Positions 5,268-12,519 of a DNA stretch of 12,519 bases are shown here, piece after piece. The notes below the pieces were generated by a model. That model did no database searches. It saw only the letters and a list, made by a program, of their open reading frames with translations, and was not told where the DNA came from. The position numbers were made by a program, and so were the translations under genes. How positions within the stretch are numbered: position 1 is the stretch's first letter; each line of letters opens with the position of its first letter. The stretch is from Rhodospirillaceae bacterium (lineage in GTDB: Bacteria; Pseudomonadota; Alphaproteobacteria; Rhodospirillales; 2-02-FULL-58-16): positions 1 through 12,519 of the forward strand of contig DUZD01000057.1 of assembly GCA_013349695.1 (NCBI GenBank), read 5' to 3'.

Positions 5268-5275
5268 ATAAAAAT
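5268..5275 (+). repeat. Target-site duplication, right copy
   Basis: ATAAAAAT directly follows the right inverted end and matches 4859-4866. Joining the flanks without the element gives a continuous GCCGGCATAAAAATCGGC. Confidence 0.7.
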
Positions 5276-5421
5276 CGGCATGCGGACACAGGCCGAAAAA
5301 CTCCAACGCCGTGATCTGGATATAGCGCAAGGGCGATGCCGGCGTGGCGGCCAAACACCAAAGCCGGGGTTGCCCCCCTTGCCTTCCCCTCTTCGCGCCG
5401 AGGGGCCGTTTCGCCCATCTT

Positions 5422-7272
5422 CTATTCCCCGGACGCCGGCGGGGCGAGGACCTCGAACAGGCGGAAAGCTTGCCCGAGGTCTCGAGGAATGGCGATTTCC
5501 TCGAGCCAGGCGGGCGGCTCGCCCCTTTCCAGGCGCCGGTAGAGGATGCGTTTGTCCGCCCTTCCCCGGATATAGCCGCCGCTACCGGAATTGAGGCAGA
5601 TCAGGATCAGCTCGATGCCGCGCCGGCGCACCAGGCGCAAAACCACGGCTTCGTCGGCGCCGCCAAGGATCCTGACACTATCCAGAATGCCGACGCCGTT
5701 GCGGTGATGGAGCGTGCCGATGACTTTATGATTGGTCCTGTACAATATCTCGGGACCGAAATTCGGCGAAGCCAGGACGGTCCGGCTCCGCCCCGACCAA
5801 GGCGGTCCGTTGAGGTAATTGGTCATTGCTTGCAAGAAGCAAGAGCCGCCGCCGGCCCGTTTTCCCTCGCCTGAATTCATTTTGGCGTACAATCCGCCGG
5901 CGCCGGCCGCCAAAGGACCGGCGGCAAGGAAGGCGGCGGCCGCCGTCAACGCCAGCACTCTTGCCGTTCCGGCCAAACGCGTGGCAACGATCTCTTCGGC
6001 CCGGCCGACGAGATCGGCGACCACGACGGCGATGAAAATCCCGGCGTAAAGGGAGCCGCGCGCCCAATTGACGGCAAACGCCAGATAAACGAAAACCCCG
6101 CCGGCGATCAAAAGCCAAGGCCATCGACGCGGTCCGTTCCATTCCTCTTTCGCCCGCCAGACGACCCATGGCGCGGCGAAGACGCCACCGCCCAGGTAAA
6201 GCAGCAGACGCGGGACGTCCTCGATCGGCCCGAACTCGGAAATGTCGTCAAAAATATAGATCAGGGCCGGATCGAACTGGCCCAAGGGACCAAGCAGGAC
6301 TTTCGGGTAAAGGAGCCACATCGCCCAGGCGATGGCGCCGGCGCCCGCCAGCGCCGCCAACAAACGCCGGAAGGCGCCATGGCGCCCGGACCAAAACCGG
6401 CTGGCGGCGCCGACGGCGCTCCAGAACACCCCCAGCAAGGCCGCCAGGGTCAGATGCACGATCGACAGCCTGTCGTATTCGACATCCACATAGCCCGCCG
6501 GCCCGCGCTCGATGAGCAACACCAGAGCCAAACCCAGCGTCAGGCCCAAGGTGATATGAACGTTTTTCCCGGCCCCCCCCTGCTCGCCCGACAGCCACGC
6601 CACGCCGACGGCCAAAAGACAGAGCGCCAGAAAGATCAGCGCCTCCGGCCCCACCCAGAGCGCCAGGGCCAGGAACCCGCCGGCGAAGAAGGCGGCGCGC
6701 CGATGGCCGGTGGACACGATCAGCGCGCGAACGGCAAAACCCAGCGCCAGGATGGTCAGTAGGCCGAACAACATGTGATGGTCGGCGTGACCGGCGGTGG
6801 CGTAGCCGAGGATGCCGAATTGGGCGGCGGTCAAGACGCCGGCGAAATGGGCATTGGCCCGGCCGAGGACCGGCAAGGCCGCCCAGACCAGGGCGACGGC
6901 GGCGGCGACATGCAGGATCGGGCCGACGGCGACGCCGGCCCAGTAAAGCGCCTTGCCGAACCCCAGCGCCGGGACAAGGGGCGCGCTCAAGGCGATCAGC
7001 AGGGCATCGAACAACCGCGTCCAGTGCAAGGAACCGCCGTAAGGGGCGTTGGCCCTGGGTAGGCTGTTGTCGAACCAGCCGCCCGTCTCAAAGAGTCGGA
7101 TGACGCGCAACAGGTGGGCGTAGCTGTCGCCATCGAACAACTCGCCGTTGACGACGACGGTATCGGCGGCCAGCCACCAAGCGCCATGAATGAAAGCGAC
7201 AAAGGCGGCAACCGCCAGCAAGGGCCAGCCCAACACCCGCTCGATCGCGCCTGGCGGCGGCGTTTCGTCCAC
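5422..7272 (-). CDS. GT-C superfamily membrane protein (STT3/AglB-like), copy 1
   Basis: This 616-residue protein has roughly ten or more hydrophobic segments over the first 460 residues and a soluble C-terminal domain. Motifs recalling the oligosaccharyltransferase subunit STT3/AglB are visible: FDGDSYAHLLRV (46-57) after the first helix, like the first-loop acidic metal site; GHADHHMLF (161-169), like the D-x-H metal site of AglB; and FDDISEFGPIED (341-352) in a late loop, where STT3 has its acceptor-sequon SVSE/TIXE motif. The WWDYG peptide-binding motif is not present; the C-terminal domain instead has ASPNFGPEILYRTNHKVIGT and HHRNG (501-526). It probably transfers a lipid-linked sugar to an unknown acceptor at the periplasmic face. 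The start is GTG 7272, with AGGAGGG ending about 5 nt upstream, 2 nt after the stop of the preceding gene. It is the last gene of the operon. Family-level call only. Confidence 0.75.
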   Translation of the reverse strand: MDETPPPGAIERVLGWPLLAVAAFVAFIHGAWWLAADTVVVNGELFDGDSYAHLLRVIRLFETGGWFDNSLPRANAPYGGSLHWTRLFDALLIALSAPLVPALGFGKALYWAGVAVGPILHVAAAVALVWAALPVLGRANAHFAGVLTAAQFGILGYATAGHADHHMLFGLLTILALGFAVRALIVSTGHRRAAFFAGGFLALALWVGPEALIFLALCLLAVGVAWLSGEQGGAGKNVHITLGLTLGLALVLLIERGPAGYVDVEYDRLSIVHLTLAALLGVFWSAVGAASRFWSGRHGAFRRLLAALAGAGAIAWAMWLLYPKVLLGPLGQFDPALIYIFDDISEFGPIEDVPRLLLYLGGGVFAAPWVVWRAKEEWNGPRRWPWLLIAGGVFVYLAFAVNWARGSLYAGIFIAVVVADLVGRAEEIVATRLAGTARVLALTAAAAFLAAGPLAAGAGGLYAKMNSGEGKRAGGGSCFLQAMTNYLNGPPWSGRSRTVLASPNFGPEILYRTNHKVIGTLHHRNGVGILDSVRILGGADEAVVLRLVRRRGIELILICLNSGSGGYIRGRADKRILYRRLERGEPPAWLEEIAIPRDLGQAFRLFEVLAPPASGE

Positions 7273-7274
7273 GC

Positions 7275-9092
7275 CTACCCTCCTGGTCCAGGCGCCTTGA
7301 CAACCTCGAACAGGCGAAAGGCGTTCTCCAGGTCTTTCGGCAATGCCGTTTCACGCACCCAGGCGGGCATATCGCCGGCTTGCAGGCGCCGGTAAAGAAC
7401 GCCCTTGCCCTTGTTGGCCAGGAAATAACCGTCGTTGCCGGAATTGGGGCAGAGCAAGATGAGATCGATGCCGCGCCGGCGCACCAAGGAGAGACTTTCG
7501 GCCTCGTCCTCGCCGCCCAGTATCCTGGCGCCGTCGAGTACGCCGGCGGCGTTTCGATGATGGATCGTCGAAACCACCTGGTGCCGCGTCCTGTAGAGGA
7601 TTTCTGGGCCGAAATTCACCGAAGCCAGGATTATCCGGCTTTGTCCCGCCCATCTTGGCCGGTTCAAGTAGCGCGCCATCGCTTGCATGCGGCAAGCTCG
7701 CGGGCCGGCGATTTTTGCTTTCGCCGGGGCTTCGAGGGCCGCGTACTTTGCGGCGACGCCGACGCTGCTCGGGCCGATGACCAGGAACAGGATGGCCACC
7801 ACCTTGACCGGGGCGCGCCAGAGCCCGGGAATGCGCGCGGTGATGGCGGCATCGGCGCGGCCGACGAGATCGGCCAGCGCCATGGCCAGGAAAAGGCCGG
7901 CATAAAGGGACCAGCGGATCATATGGACGGAGAGGGCCACGTAAACGACGCCGGCGGCGGCGACAATGACCCAGGCCCACCGTTGCGGCCCCCGCCATTC
8001 TTCCCAGGTCCGCCAAAGGATCCAAGGCAGGGCGAAGACGGCGCCGCCGGCATTGATCAGAAACCGCGGGATATCGTCGAAGGATCTATGCTCCAGGACA
8101 TAATCCTCGAAAAACGACAACAGCTCGAGATCGACCACCGCCCAGGGACCAAGGAAGGCCAGGGGATAAAGGAGCCTCGCCGCGGCGCCGACGGCGGCGG
8201 CGCCGGCCGATACGATGAGAAGGCGGACAAGGAAGCCCCTTTGCCGCCAAAAGCGGCCGGCGGCATGAACAGCGCACCAAAACGCCAACAGCAAAGCCGC
8301 CGGGACGAGATGGACGATCGACACCCGATCGTACTCGATATCGAAATATCCCGCCGGCCCGCGCTCGATGAGAAGCACCAGGGCGAGAGAAGCCGCCAGC
8401 CCGACGCAGATATGGACGTTTTGCTCCACCCCTTCGTCCTCGCCCGACAGCCACGCCACGGCGACCGCCGACAAACAAAAAACCATCAACACAAGCGCTT
8501 CCGTGCCCACCCAAAGCCCCATGCCGAGAAACGTGCCGGCGGCCAAGCCGCGGCCCGCCGCCGGCAAGCGCAGGATAAAACCAAAAACGAGGACGGTTAT
8601 CGGGGCAAACAGCATGTGATGGTCGGCATGTCCGGCGGTGGCATAGCCGAGGAAGCCGAATTGCGCGGCGGTCAGGGCGCCGGCAACACAGGCGCCGGTC
8701 CGTCCGAGCACCGGCAAGACCGCCCAGACCATGAGGGTTGCCGCCAAGACATGCATGAGCGGGCTGACGGCGACGCCGGCCCAGTAGAGCGCCTGGCCGA
8801 ATCCCAGCGCCGGGGCGAGGGGCAGGGCAAGAGCAATGAGGATCGCATCGAGCGGCCGCGTCCAATGCAACGAGCCCCCAAACGGGGCGTTGATCCGGGG
8901 AAAGCCGGAATCGAACCAATCGCCGGTTTCGACAAGCCGGGTTACGCGGAGCAGACGCAGATAGCTGTCGCCGTCGGCGAGGCCGCCATGATTGACGGCG
9001 CCATCGCCGGCCAGCAACCAAACGGCATGGATGAAAACGACGAAGCCCGCGACCGCCACAACGGGCCAGCGAAGGCGTCCGGCGGCGTTCAT
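7275..9092 (-). CDS. GT-C superfamily membrane protein (STT3/AglB-like), copy 2
   Basis: This 605-residue paralogue of the next gene is similar from end to end: ADGDSYLRLLRV (39-50), APFGGSLHWTRPLDA, ALGFGQALYWAGVAVSP, GHADHHMLFAP (154-164), LIERGPAGYFDIEYDRVSIV, a late-loop acidic segment (FFEDYVLEHRSFDDIPR), and ASVNFGPEILYRTRHQVVST then IHHRNAAG in the C-terminal domain. Shared acidic and DHH residues suggest both copies keep the metal-dependent GT-C chemistry. The EFGP segment of copy 1 is not kept here, so acceptor choice may differ. ATG 9092 overlaps the upstream stop as ATGA, with GGAG (plus 9099-9102) 6 nt before it, so translation is coupled to the nucleotidyltransferase. The pair arose by tandem duplication and has since diverged. 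Confidence 0.75.
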   Translation of the reverse strand: MNAAGRLRWPVVAVAGFVVFIHAVWLLAGDGAVNHGGLADGDSYLRLLRVTRLVETGDWFDSGFPRINAPFGGSLHWTRPLDAILIALALPLAPALGFGQALYWAGVAVSPLMHVLAATLMVWAVLPVLGRTGACVAGALTAAQFGFLGYATAGHADHHMLFAPITVLVFGFILRLPAAGRGLAAGTFLGMGLWVGTEALVLMVFCLSAVAVAWLSGEDEGVEQNVHICVGLAASLALVLLIERGPAGYFDIEYDRVSIVHLVPAALLLAFWCAVHAAGRFWRQRGFLVRLLIVSAGAAAVGAAARLLYPLAFLGPWAVVDLELLSFFEDYVLEHRSFDDIPRFLINAGGAVFALPWILWRTWEEWRGPQRWAWVIVAAAGVVYVALSVHMIRWSLYAGLFLAMALADLVGRADAAITARIPGLWRAPVKVVAILFLVIGPSSVGVAAKYAALEAPAKAKIAGPRACRMQAMARYLNRPRWAGQSRIILASVNFGPEILYRTRHQVVSTIHHRNAAGVLDGARILGGEDEAESLSLVRRRGIDLILLCPNSGNDGYFLANKGKGVLYRRLQAGDMPAWVRETALPKDLENAFRLFEVVKAPGPGG

Positions 9093-9829
9093 CCTGGGCT
9101 CCGGCTCCCTTCGCGGCCCCGCTCAGGTGAGGAAAGATGGGCTTGCAAATCCACCAGCCCTTGCGGTGAGCCAACCTCATAGAAGCGTTCGCCGACCTCG
9201 CGGCCCAGCAACCCCCCCGCCCGGCTCAAGCGGTTGAAAACTAAAGCCAGGTCGGCGGTTTCCCCGCCGCCGATTGCGGCGACGATCGCCTCCCTGGTCA
9301 ACACGCTGAGCCCGTAGTCGATGTGACGCATGCCGATGGCGGCGGCGTCCTTGCGCCCTTTTTCATACAAAACGACGCGGCCGTTTTCGAAAATCACGTT
9401 GCTTTCGTCCCAGCGTCCGTCGTTGCGATAAACGGTCATCAAGGGAACGGCCCCCTTTTTCGACGCCTGCCATACGGGAGCCAACTCGACGGGCAGATAC
9501 GAATCGCCGTAGATAACGAAAAACCCGTCGGCCATCAATCCCTGGTCGATCGCCAGACGAATGGCGCCGGCGGTTCCGAGCAATTTTTCGCCTTCGTCGA
9601 CGCAGGTGATGTCGAGCCGCCAGCGAGAGCCGTCACCGACGAAATCGCGGATTTTGTCGGCCATGTGACCGATCGAATAGATCACCCGCTCGACCCCGTG
9701 GCGGGACAGCCAGTCCAATTGATAATGGGCGAACGGAATTCCGTTGACCGGGATCAACGTCTTCGGCAGACGATCCGTAAACGGCTTCATCCGCGTTCCG
9801 CGGCCGCCGGCCAGAATCAGGCACTGCAT
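9089..9829 (-). CDS. Sugar-1-phosphate nucleotidyltransferase
   Basis: This 246-residue cytoplasmic enzyme of the NTP_transferase family joins a nucleotide to a sugar 1-phosphate, releasing pyrophosphate. It shows the N-terminal signature LAGGRGTRMKPFTDRLPKTL (6-25) with the catalytic Arg and Lys, LLGTAGA (83-89) for base binding, and the metal-binding VIYGDSYL (105-112). Single-domain length fits the HddC/RfbA-like group; heptose-1-phosphate guanylyltransferase is one possibility, but the substrate cannot be read from sequence. The C-terminus (about 231-246) is Ser/Arg/Gly-rich and unlike the family, perhaps an extension created when the next gene was joined by the ATGA overlap. It is the first gene of the three-gene operon. 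Half of a repeat element begins 5 nt upstream of its ATG, so its RBS (GGAT) is weak and lies inside repeat DNA. Confidence 0.88.
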   Translation of the reverse strand: MQCLILAGGRGTRMKPFTDRLPKTLIPVNGIPFAHYQLDWLSRHGVERVIYSIGHMADKIRDFVGDGSRWRLDITCVDEGEKLLGTAGAIRLAIDQGLMADGFFVIYGDSYLPVELAPVWQASKKGAVPLMTVYRNDGRWDESNVIFENGRVVLYEKGRKDAAAIGMRHIDYGLSVLTREAIVAAIGGGETADLALVFNRLSRAGGLLGREVGERFYEVGSPQGLVDLQAHLSSPERGREGSRSPG

Positions 9830-9833
9830 TTAA

Positions 9834-10020
9834 GGTTCATCCGGAAATTCCGGGAAAAGCGTCCGTTATACGTTGAGCCTGCCACTGTCCGAGACGGCGG
9901 TAAAGGGCGCCGAGCTTCGCTTTGCGACGGCCAACGGCCGCCCTTGACAGCCGTCTCGGACAGTGGCTTTTGGTCTGTAGGCCGGCTCGGAAGAATGGCC
10001 ACTTTTGTCTCTCAAAAGAA
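9834..10020. mobile_element. Half copy of the palindrome-carrying element
   Basis: From 9834 the sequence repeats the left half of the 4867-5267 element: the GGTTCATCC end (one mismatch in the first 24 bp), GTCCGTTATACGT, a palindromic cassette (9881-9967), then TTTTGGTCTGTAGGCC and CTCGGAAGAATGGCC to about 10020. Similarity ends near the centre of symmetry of the full copy, and no right inverted end follows. I see no matching target duplication. The element abuts the nucleotidyltransferase start codon. Confidence 0.7.
9881..9967. repeat. Palindromic cassette type 2, copy B (87 bp)
   Basis: The outer arms are perfect over 18 bp (GCCACTGTCCGAGACGGC and its complement at 9950-9967), followed by inner AAGGGCG / CGCCCTT pairing. 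It is the same length as, and nearly identical to, the inverted complement of 5133-5219. As RNA it would form a strong hairpin upstream of the operon. Confidence 0.75.
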
Positions 10021-10365
10021 TAGGCTATGTCACATTAAATTGCTGATAGCTGCCAACCCCCAACACCTAGCGTAGTATCGTCTCCAAACAAAGGAGGCAA
10101 TCCGGGCAAAATACTGAATCGTTAACAAGCGAGCACTCTTGTCCAAAATAGCTTTTTCCTGAGGACGCCCTCCGTCTGATCGTGGCAAAAGCATGGTGCC
10201 AAAACCTTGCTTGCAATGATCATCAGGAGACCGAGTGACGCCATTCCTGATGTTGACCCACATTTTAACCCGTAACGGCGCTTGCGAGTCGCGTAATGCG
10301 GCGGCCATGCCGATTAAACGGAGACCGGATCCCAGCCGGCGTTACAGATCAAAGACAAGCGACGA
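10021..10365. other. Unassigned spacer between radical SAM gene and repeat
   Basis: This segment has lower GC than its neighbours. A minus-strand open frame of 92 codons (10030-10308) contains MWVNIRNGVTRSPDDHCKQG, which looks somewhat protein-like, but there is no convincing RBS, no family I recognise and no conserved motif. It may be the remnant of a gene downstream of the radical SAM gene. I see no clear terminator for the radical SAM gene here. Confidence 0.4.
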
Positions 10366-12306
10366 TCAGGCGTAGCGCCGGTTCTCCTCGGCGGTGGCGG
10401 CGGCGAGCCTGGCCTCCAGGGGCTCCATCAGCTCCCCGGCCAGGGGCTTCCCGTCACCGGCCAGGGCCAGGGCCATGTCGCAATGCAGCCGCGCGCCGCC
10501 GCAGCAGCCCTCCCGGGCCAGCGCCATGGCGAAGGCCAGGTGGCTCTCCGGATCGAAGACGTTCTGCCGCAGGGCGAGCCCCAGGTGGAGCACCGCCAGC
10601 GACAGCATGTCCTCCCTCGGCAGGCACAGCATGCCGATCTCATAATTGGCCCGGTTGACCGCCCGCGGCCGGTTCAGCACATACTTGGGAAAGCTGATCT
10701 GGGTGAGCTTCAGGTATCTCGCCATCGCCTCATTGTTGCGGCCCTGGGCCGCTAGCGCCTTGCCCTCGGCCAGGATCTCCTCCGTCCGCGGCTCTATCCA
10801 GGGCGGGAACAGGGTGTTCTCGAAATTGAACCTGGACAGGCAGGACCGACAGGACAGGTAGAAGCCCTGGTGATCGAGCGGGTTGTTGAGGGGGACCGGC
10901 GAATAGAGGTTGTGGGCGCCGCAGCGCGGACAGTCCCATTCAACCCGGTAGATGGTCCCGCGCAGGGGGTCCTCCCCGTCCAGCACCTCCACCACCAAGT
11001 TTTTTCCGGGAATGGTCAGGGTCTCCCGGTAGACCATCAGCTTGCTCATGATGTAGGCGTAGTGGGAGGATTCGATGGCGGTCATGTTGACGTTGTCCGG
11101 CGGCATGACGCCGTCAGTGTTGGAGATCTTCCCCTCCTCCAGGGCTCGCTGGTAGAGGGGGGTACCGGGATAGACCTGCAGGCGGCTGATGCTGATCTGG
11201 AACTTCCGGTTCACGGCCCACCAGCCTAAGGTGTTGTCGATGGTCTGCTCGGTCTCCGCCGCGTCGCCGAAGATGAAGTTGCCCTGGATGCCGATCTTGC
11301 GGTCGTAGACCTGGTTGAGCGCCTGTTCGATGCGCTCCGGCGTCGCCTTCTTCCGCATACTTTTCAGGACCGTCGCATCGAAGCTCTCCAGGCCGAGGCT
11401 GATGTAGCAGCAGCCGGCGTCCTTCATCCGGTCGAGGACCTCCCCGTTGATGGCATTGACGTGCATCTGGACGGTCCACTGCAGGCCGTAGGGCTTGATC
11501 CGCTTGCAGAACTCGATCAGGCGGTCCCGCTTCATCGCGAAGAGCTCGTCCAGGATGGCCAACAGGTTGAGGTCGTAGCGGTCCACCAGCTCGTCCAGCT
11601 CGGCGAAGAACATATCCAGGCTGCGCTGCCGGTAGACCCGCCCCGTCGGATGGTAGCAGAAGGTGCAGGAATAGGGACAGGAGCGGCTGGAGATCACCGG
11701 CAGGCAGCGCGGATCGTCCACCGGGTGCAACTCGTAGGAATTGATGGAGTACTGGGTTCGCAGGAACTCCTCGATCCCGAAGCCCTCGTAGTCGGGCCGC
11801 GGCAGGGCGTCGAGGTCGCGGATATAGTCCCGGGGCGGGCTGAGCATGCCCTCGCCGTCGGCGCCGGCATGGATGATCCCCTTGACCTCGCCCAGCGGCC
11901 TCTCGTCTGAGAAGGCCTGGGCTAGCTCGACGATGGTCTCCTCGCCTTCCCCGATCACCCCGACGTCCATGTCCAGCAGGCCGAACGCCAGCTTGGGGTC
12001 GGAGCCGACCAGGCCGCCGCCGAGTACTGTCCGCACCGACGGCTTGGCCCGGCGGGCGGCATCGATAATCTTCTTCGCCTCGTCATAGTGGACCGACAGG
12101 GCACCGGTAGCGCAGACGTCCGGATCGATGGCGCCGATGGTCTCGGCGATCATCTCGTCGGGCGTCCGGTCGTGGTGATTGAGGTTGAGGCAATGGACCT
12201 CGTAGCTGGCCTCTTTGAGGGCGGCGGAGATGTAAGCCAGGCCGAGGGGGAACTCATAGTTCAACCCATGCTTGGCAAACTTGGGAATCACGAGGAGAAA
12301 CTTCAT
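10366..12306 (-). CDS. B12-binding-type radical SAM protein with zinc-ribbon and TPR-like tail
   Basis: This is a 646-residue protein. Residues 1-140 form a cobalamin-binding-like Rossmann domain (KFLLVIPKF; FPLGLAYISAALKEASYEVH; GGGLVGSDPK; VGVIGEGEETIVELAQ) without the DxHxxG histidine motif, as is common in this class. The radical SAM core follows, with SRSCPYSCTFCYHP (C210, C214, C217 bind the 4Fe-4S cluster), SLGLESFD and NFIFGDAAETEQT. Residues 459-489 carry CPRCG and CRSC, a probable zinc ribbon, and about 510-620 are Ala-rich helices resembling TPR repeats. Relatives include methyltransferases and enzymes for surface glycan, lipid or peptide modification; the substrate is unknown. Start 12306 is chosen because the domain begins with MKFLLVIP there; 57 codons upstream are open but unlike the family. 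It has the same orientation as the glycan operon but lies 537 nt upstream of it, so it is probably transcribed separately. Confidence 0.88.
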   Translation of the reverse strand: MKFLLVIPKFAKHGLNYEFPLGLAYISAALKEASYEVHCLNLNHHDRTPDEMIAETIGAIDPDVCATGALSVHYDEAKKIIDAARRAKPSVRTVLGGGLVGSDPKLAFGLLDMDVGVIGEGEETIVELAQAFSDERPLGEVKGIIHAGADGEGMLSPPRDYIRDLDALPRPDYEGFGIEEFLRTQYSINSYELHPVDDPRCLPVISSRSCPYSCTFCYHPTGRVYRQRSLDMFFAELDELVDRYDLNLLAILDELFAMKRDRLIEFCKRIKPYGLQWTVQMHVNAINGEVLDRMKDAGCCYISLGLESFDATVLKSMRKKATPERIEQALNQVYDRKIGIQGNFIFGDAAETEQTIDNTLGWWAVNRKFQISISRLQVYPGTPLYQRALEEGKISNTDGVMPPDNVNMTAIESSHYAYIMSKLMVYRETLTIPGKNLVVEVLDGEDPLRGTIYRVEWDCPRCGAHNLYSPVPLNNPLDHQGFYLSCRSCLSRFNFENTLFPPWIEPRTEEILAEGKALAAQGRNNEAMARYLKLTQISFPKYVLNRPRAVNRANYEIGMLCLPREDMLSLAVLHLGLALRQNVFDPESHLAFAMALAREGCCGGARLHCDMALALAGDGKPLAGELMEPLEARLAAATAEENRRYA

Positions 12307-12335
12307 CTGTGCATCGTTCCGGCCAGTTATGTGCA

Positions 12336-12481
12336 GGTTGGTGGATACATGTAAGATGCGAACCTGAACAAGGTGGAGGTGAAGAGCGTCCGGTACGTCG
12401 AGGAGACAGCAAACCGGTTTAACCGCCAATTCTCCAATTTTCCACCAACCTTGCGACACCACCTTTGGAAATGGCAAGGTT
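12336..12481. promoter_or_regulatory. Inverted repeats in the leader of the radical SAM gene
   Basis: Two overlapping inverted repeats lie upstream of the radical SAM start. GGTTGGTGGA (12336-12345) pairs with TCCACCAACC (12441-12450), a perfect 10 bp across about 95 bp. AACCTTGC (12447-12454) pairs with GCAAGGTT (12474-12481), 8 bp with a 19-nt loop. They share the bases 12447-12450, so the two hairpins exclude each other. This could be a leader switch or an operator; there is no named family I can match. Confidence 0.3.
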
Positions 12482-12519
12482 TTGAAAATTAGTATGCTGT
12501 CACCGAATTTCCTGCTGGC

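Noticed and set aside
5386..5405. Hairpin CCCCTC/GAGGGG after the GT-C operon
   Set aside because: A 6-bp stem lies 17 nt past the stop, but no T-run follows on the minus strand; it is GC-rich sequence that would often form such a stem by chance.
4939..5418. Several overlapping open frames on both strands across the 401-bp element
   Set aside because: Their residues change wherever the repeat modules change, they have no RBS, and similar frames reappear in the second repeat copy. They are by-products of the repeat.
7380..9182. A 600-codon open frame on the plus strand opposite the second GT-C gene
   Set aside because: It is rich in charged residues, Gly, Arg and Gln with no domain pattern. 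It mirrors the GC-rich third-position bias of the real minus-strand gene, which has clear membrane helices and conserved motifs.
12307..12477. 57-codon upstream extension of the radical SAM gene
   Set aside because: The residues do not resemble the family, and the domain begins exactly at MKFLLVIPKF. The stretch also contains the inverted repeats of the leader.

Overview
The window is GC-rich DNA that reads like an alphaproteobacterium, probably Rhodospirillales-like. This is inferred from codon use, the Tll0287-like cytochrome, the phage protein families and the RPE-like palindromic repeats; there is no rRNA or housekeeping marker to fix the taxon. It is accessory DNA. The left 5 kb is a patchwork of broken genes, prophage scraps and small insertions. 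The right 7 kb holds a compact intact surface-glycan-type operon and a radical SAM gene, all on the minus strand.

1-1740: a gene graveyard. Two pieces of one SNF2/DEAD-type helicase lie at 175-297 and 1015-1134. Between them is unrelated DNA holding a 36-residue one-helix membrane protein in AT-rich sequence (337-447, minus), a 56-residue basic protein with a strong RBS and a textbook terminator (761-931, minus), and the last codons of another minus-strand gene (945-1019). After the second helicase piece comes the 3' half of a metallophosphoesterase (about 1340-1738) with a further internal deletion.

1890-4860: a Tll0287-like (DUF3365) single-haem protein whose signal peptide is cut off by a one-base frameshift, and possibly the start of a membrane sensor gene. 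Then come prophage remnants: DUF2190 fused to the C-terminal part of a DUF6441 protein, and the short phage morphogenesis gene that normally follows DUF6441. A TacA/TacT-type toxin-antitoxin pair (DUF1778 + GNAT, minus strand) sits between these phage genes. Two phage reading frames are broken by exact short tandem duplications (7 bp and 13 bp).

4859-5275: a 401-bp non-autonomous element with inverted ends, flanked by an exact 8-bp direct repeat and containing two large palindromic cassettes. Half of the same element recurs at 9834-10020, immediately before the start codon of the nucleotidyltransferase gene.

5422-9829 (minus): a tightly coupled operon of a sugar-1-phosphate nucleotidyltransferase followed by two paralogous large membrane proteins. 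The paralogues look like divergent GT-C (STT3/AglB-like) glycosyltransferases. Together they suggest activation of a sugar and its transfer across or at the membrane. 10366-12306 (minus) is a B12-binding-type radical SAM protein with a zinc-ribbon-like cysteine set and a helical TPR-like tail.

I see no CRISPR array, no tRNA or rRNA, and no complete transposase. The least explained items are the palindrome-carrying element with exchangeable cassettes, the paired STT3-like proteins lacking a WWDYG motif, and the two small ORFs lodged in the helicase.
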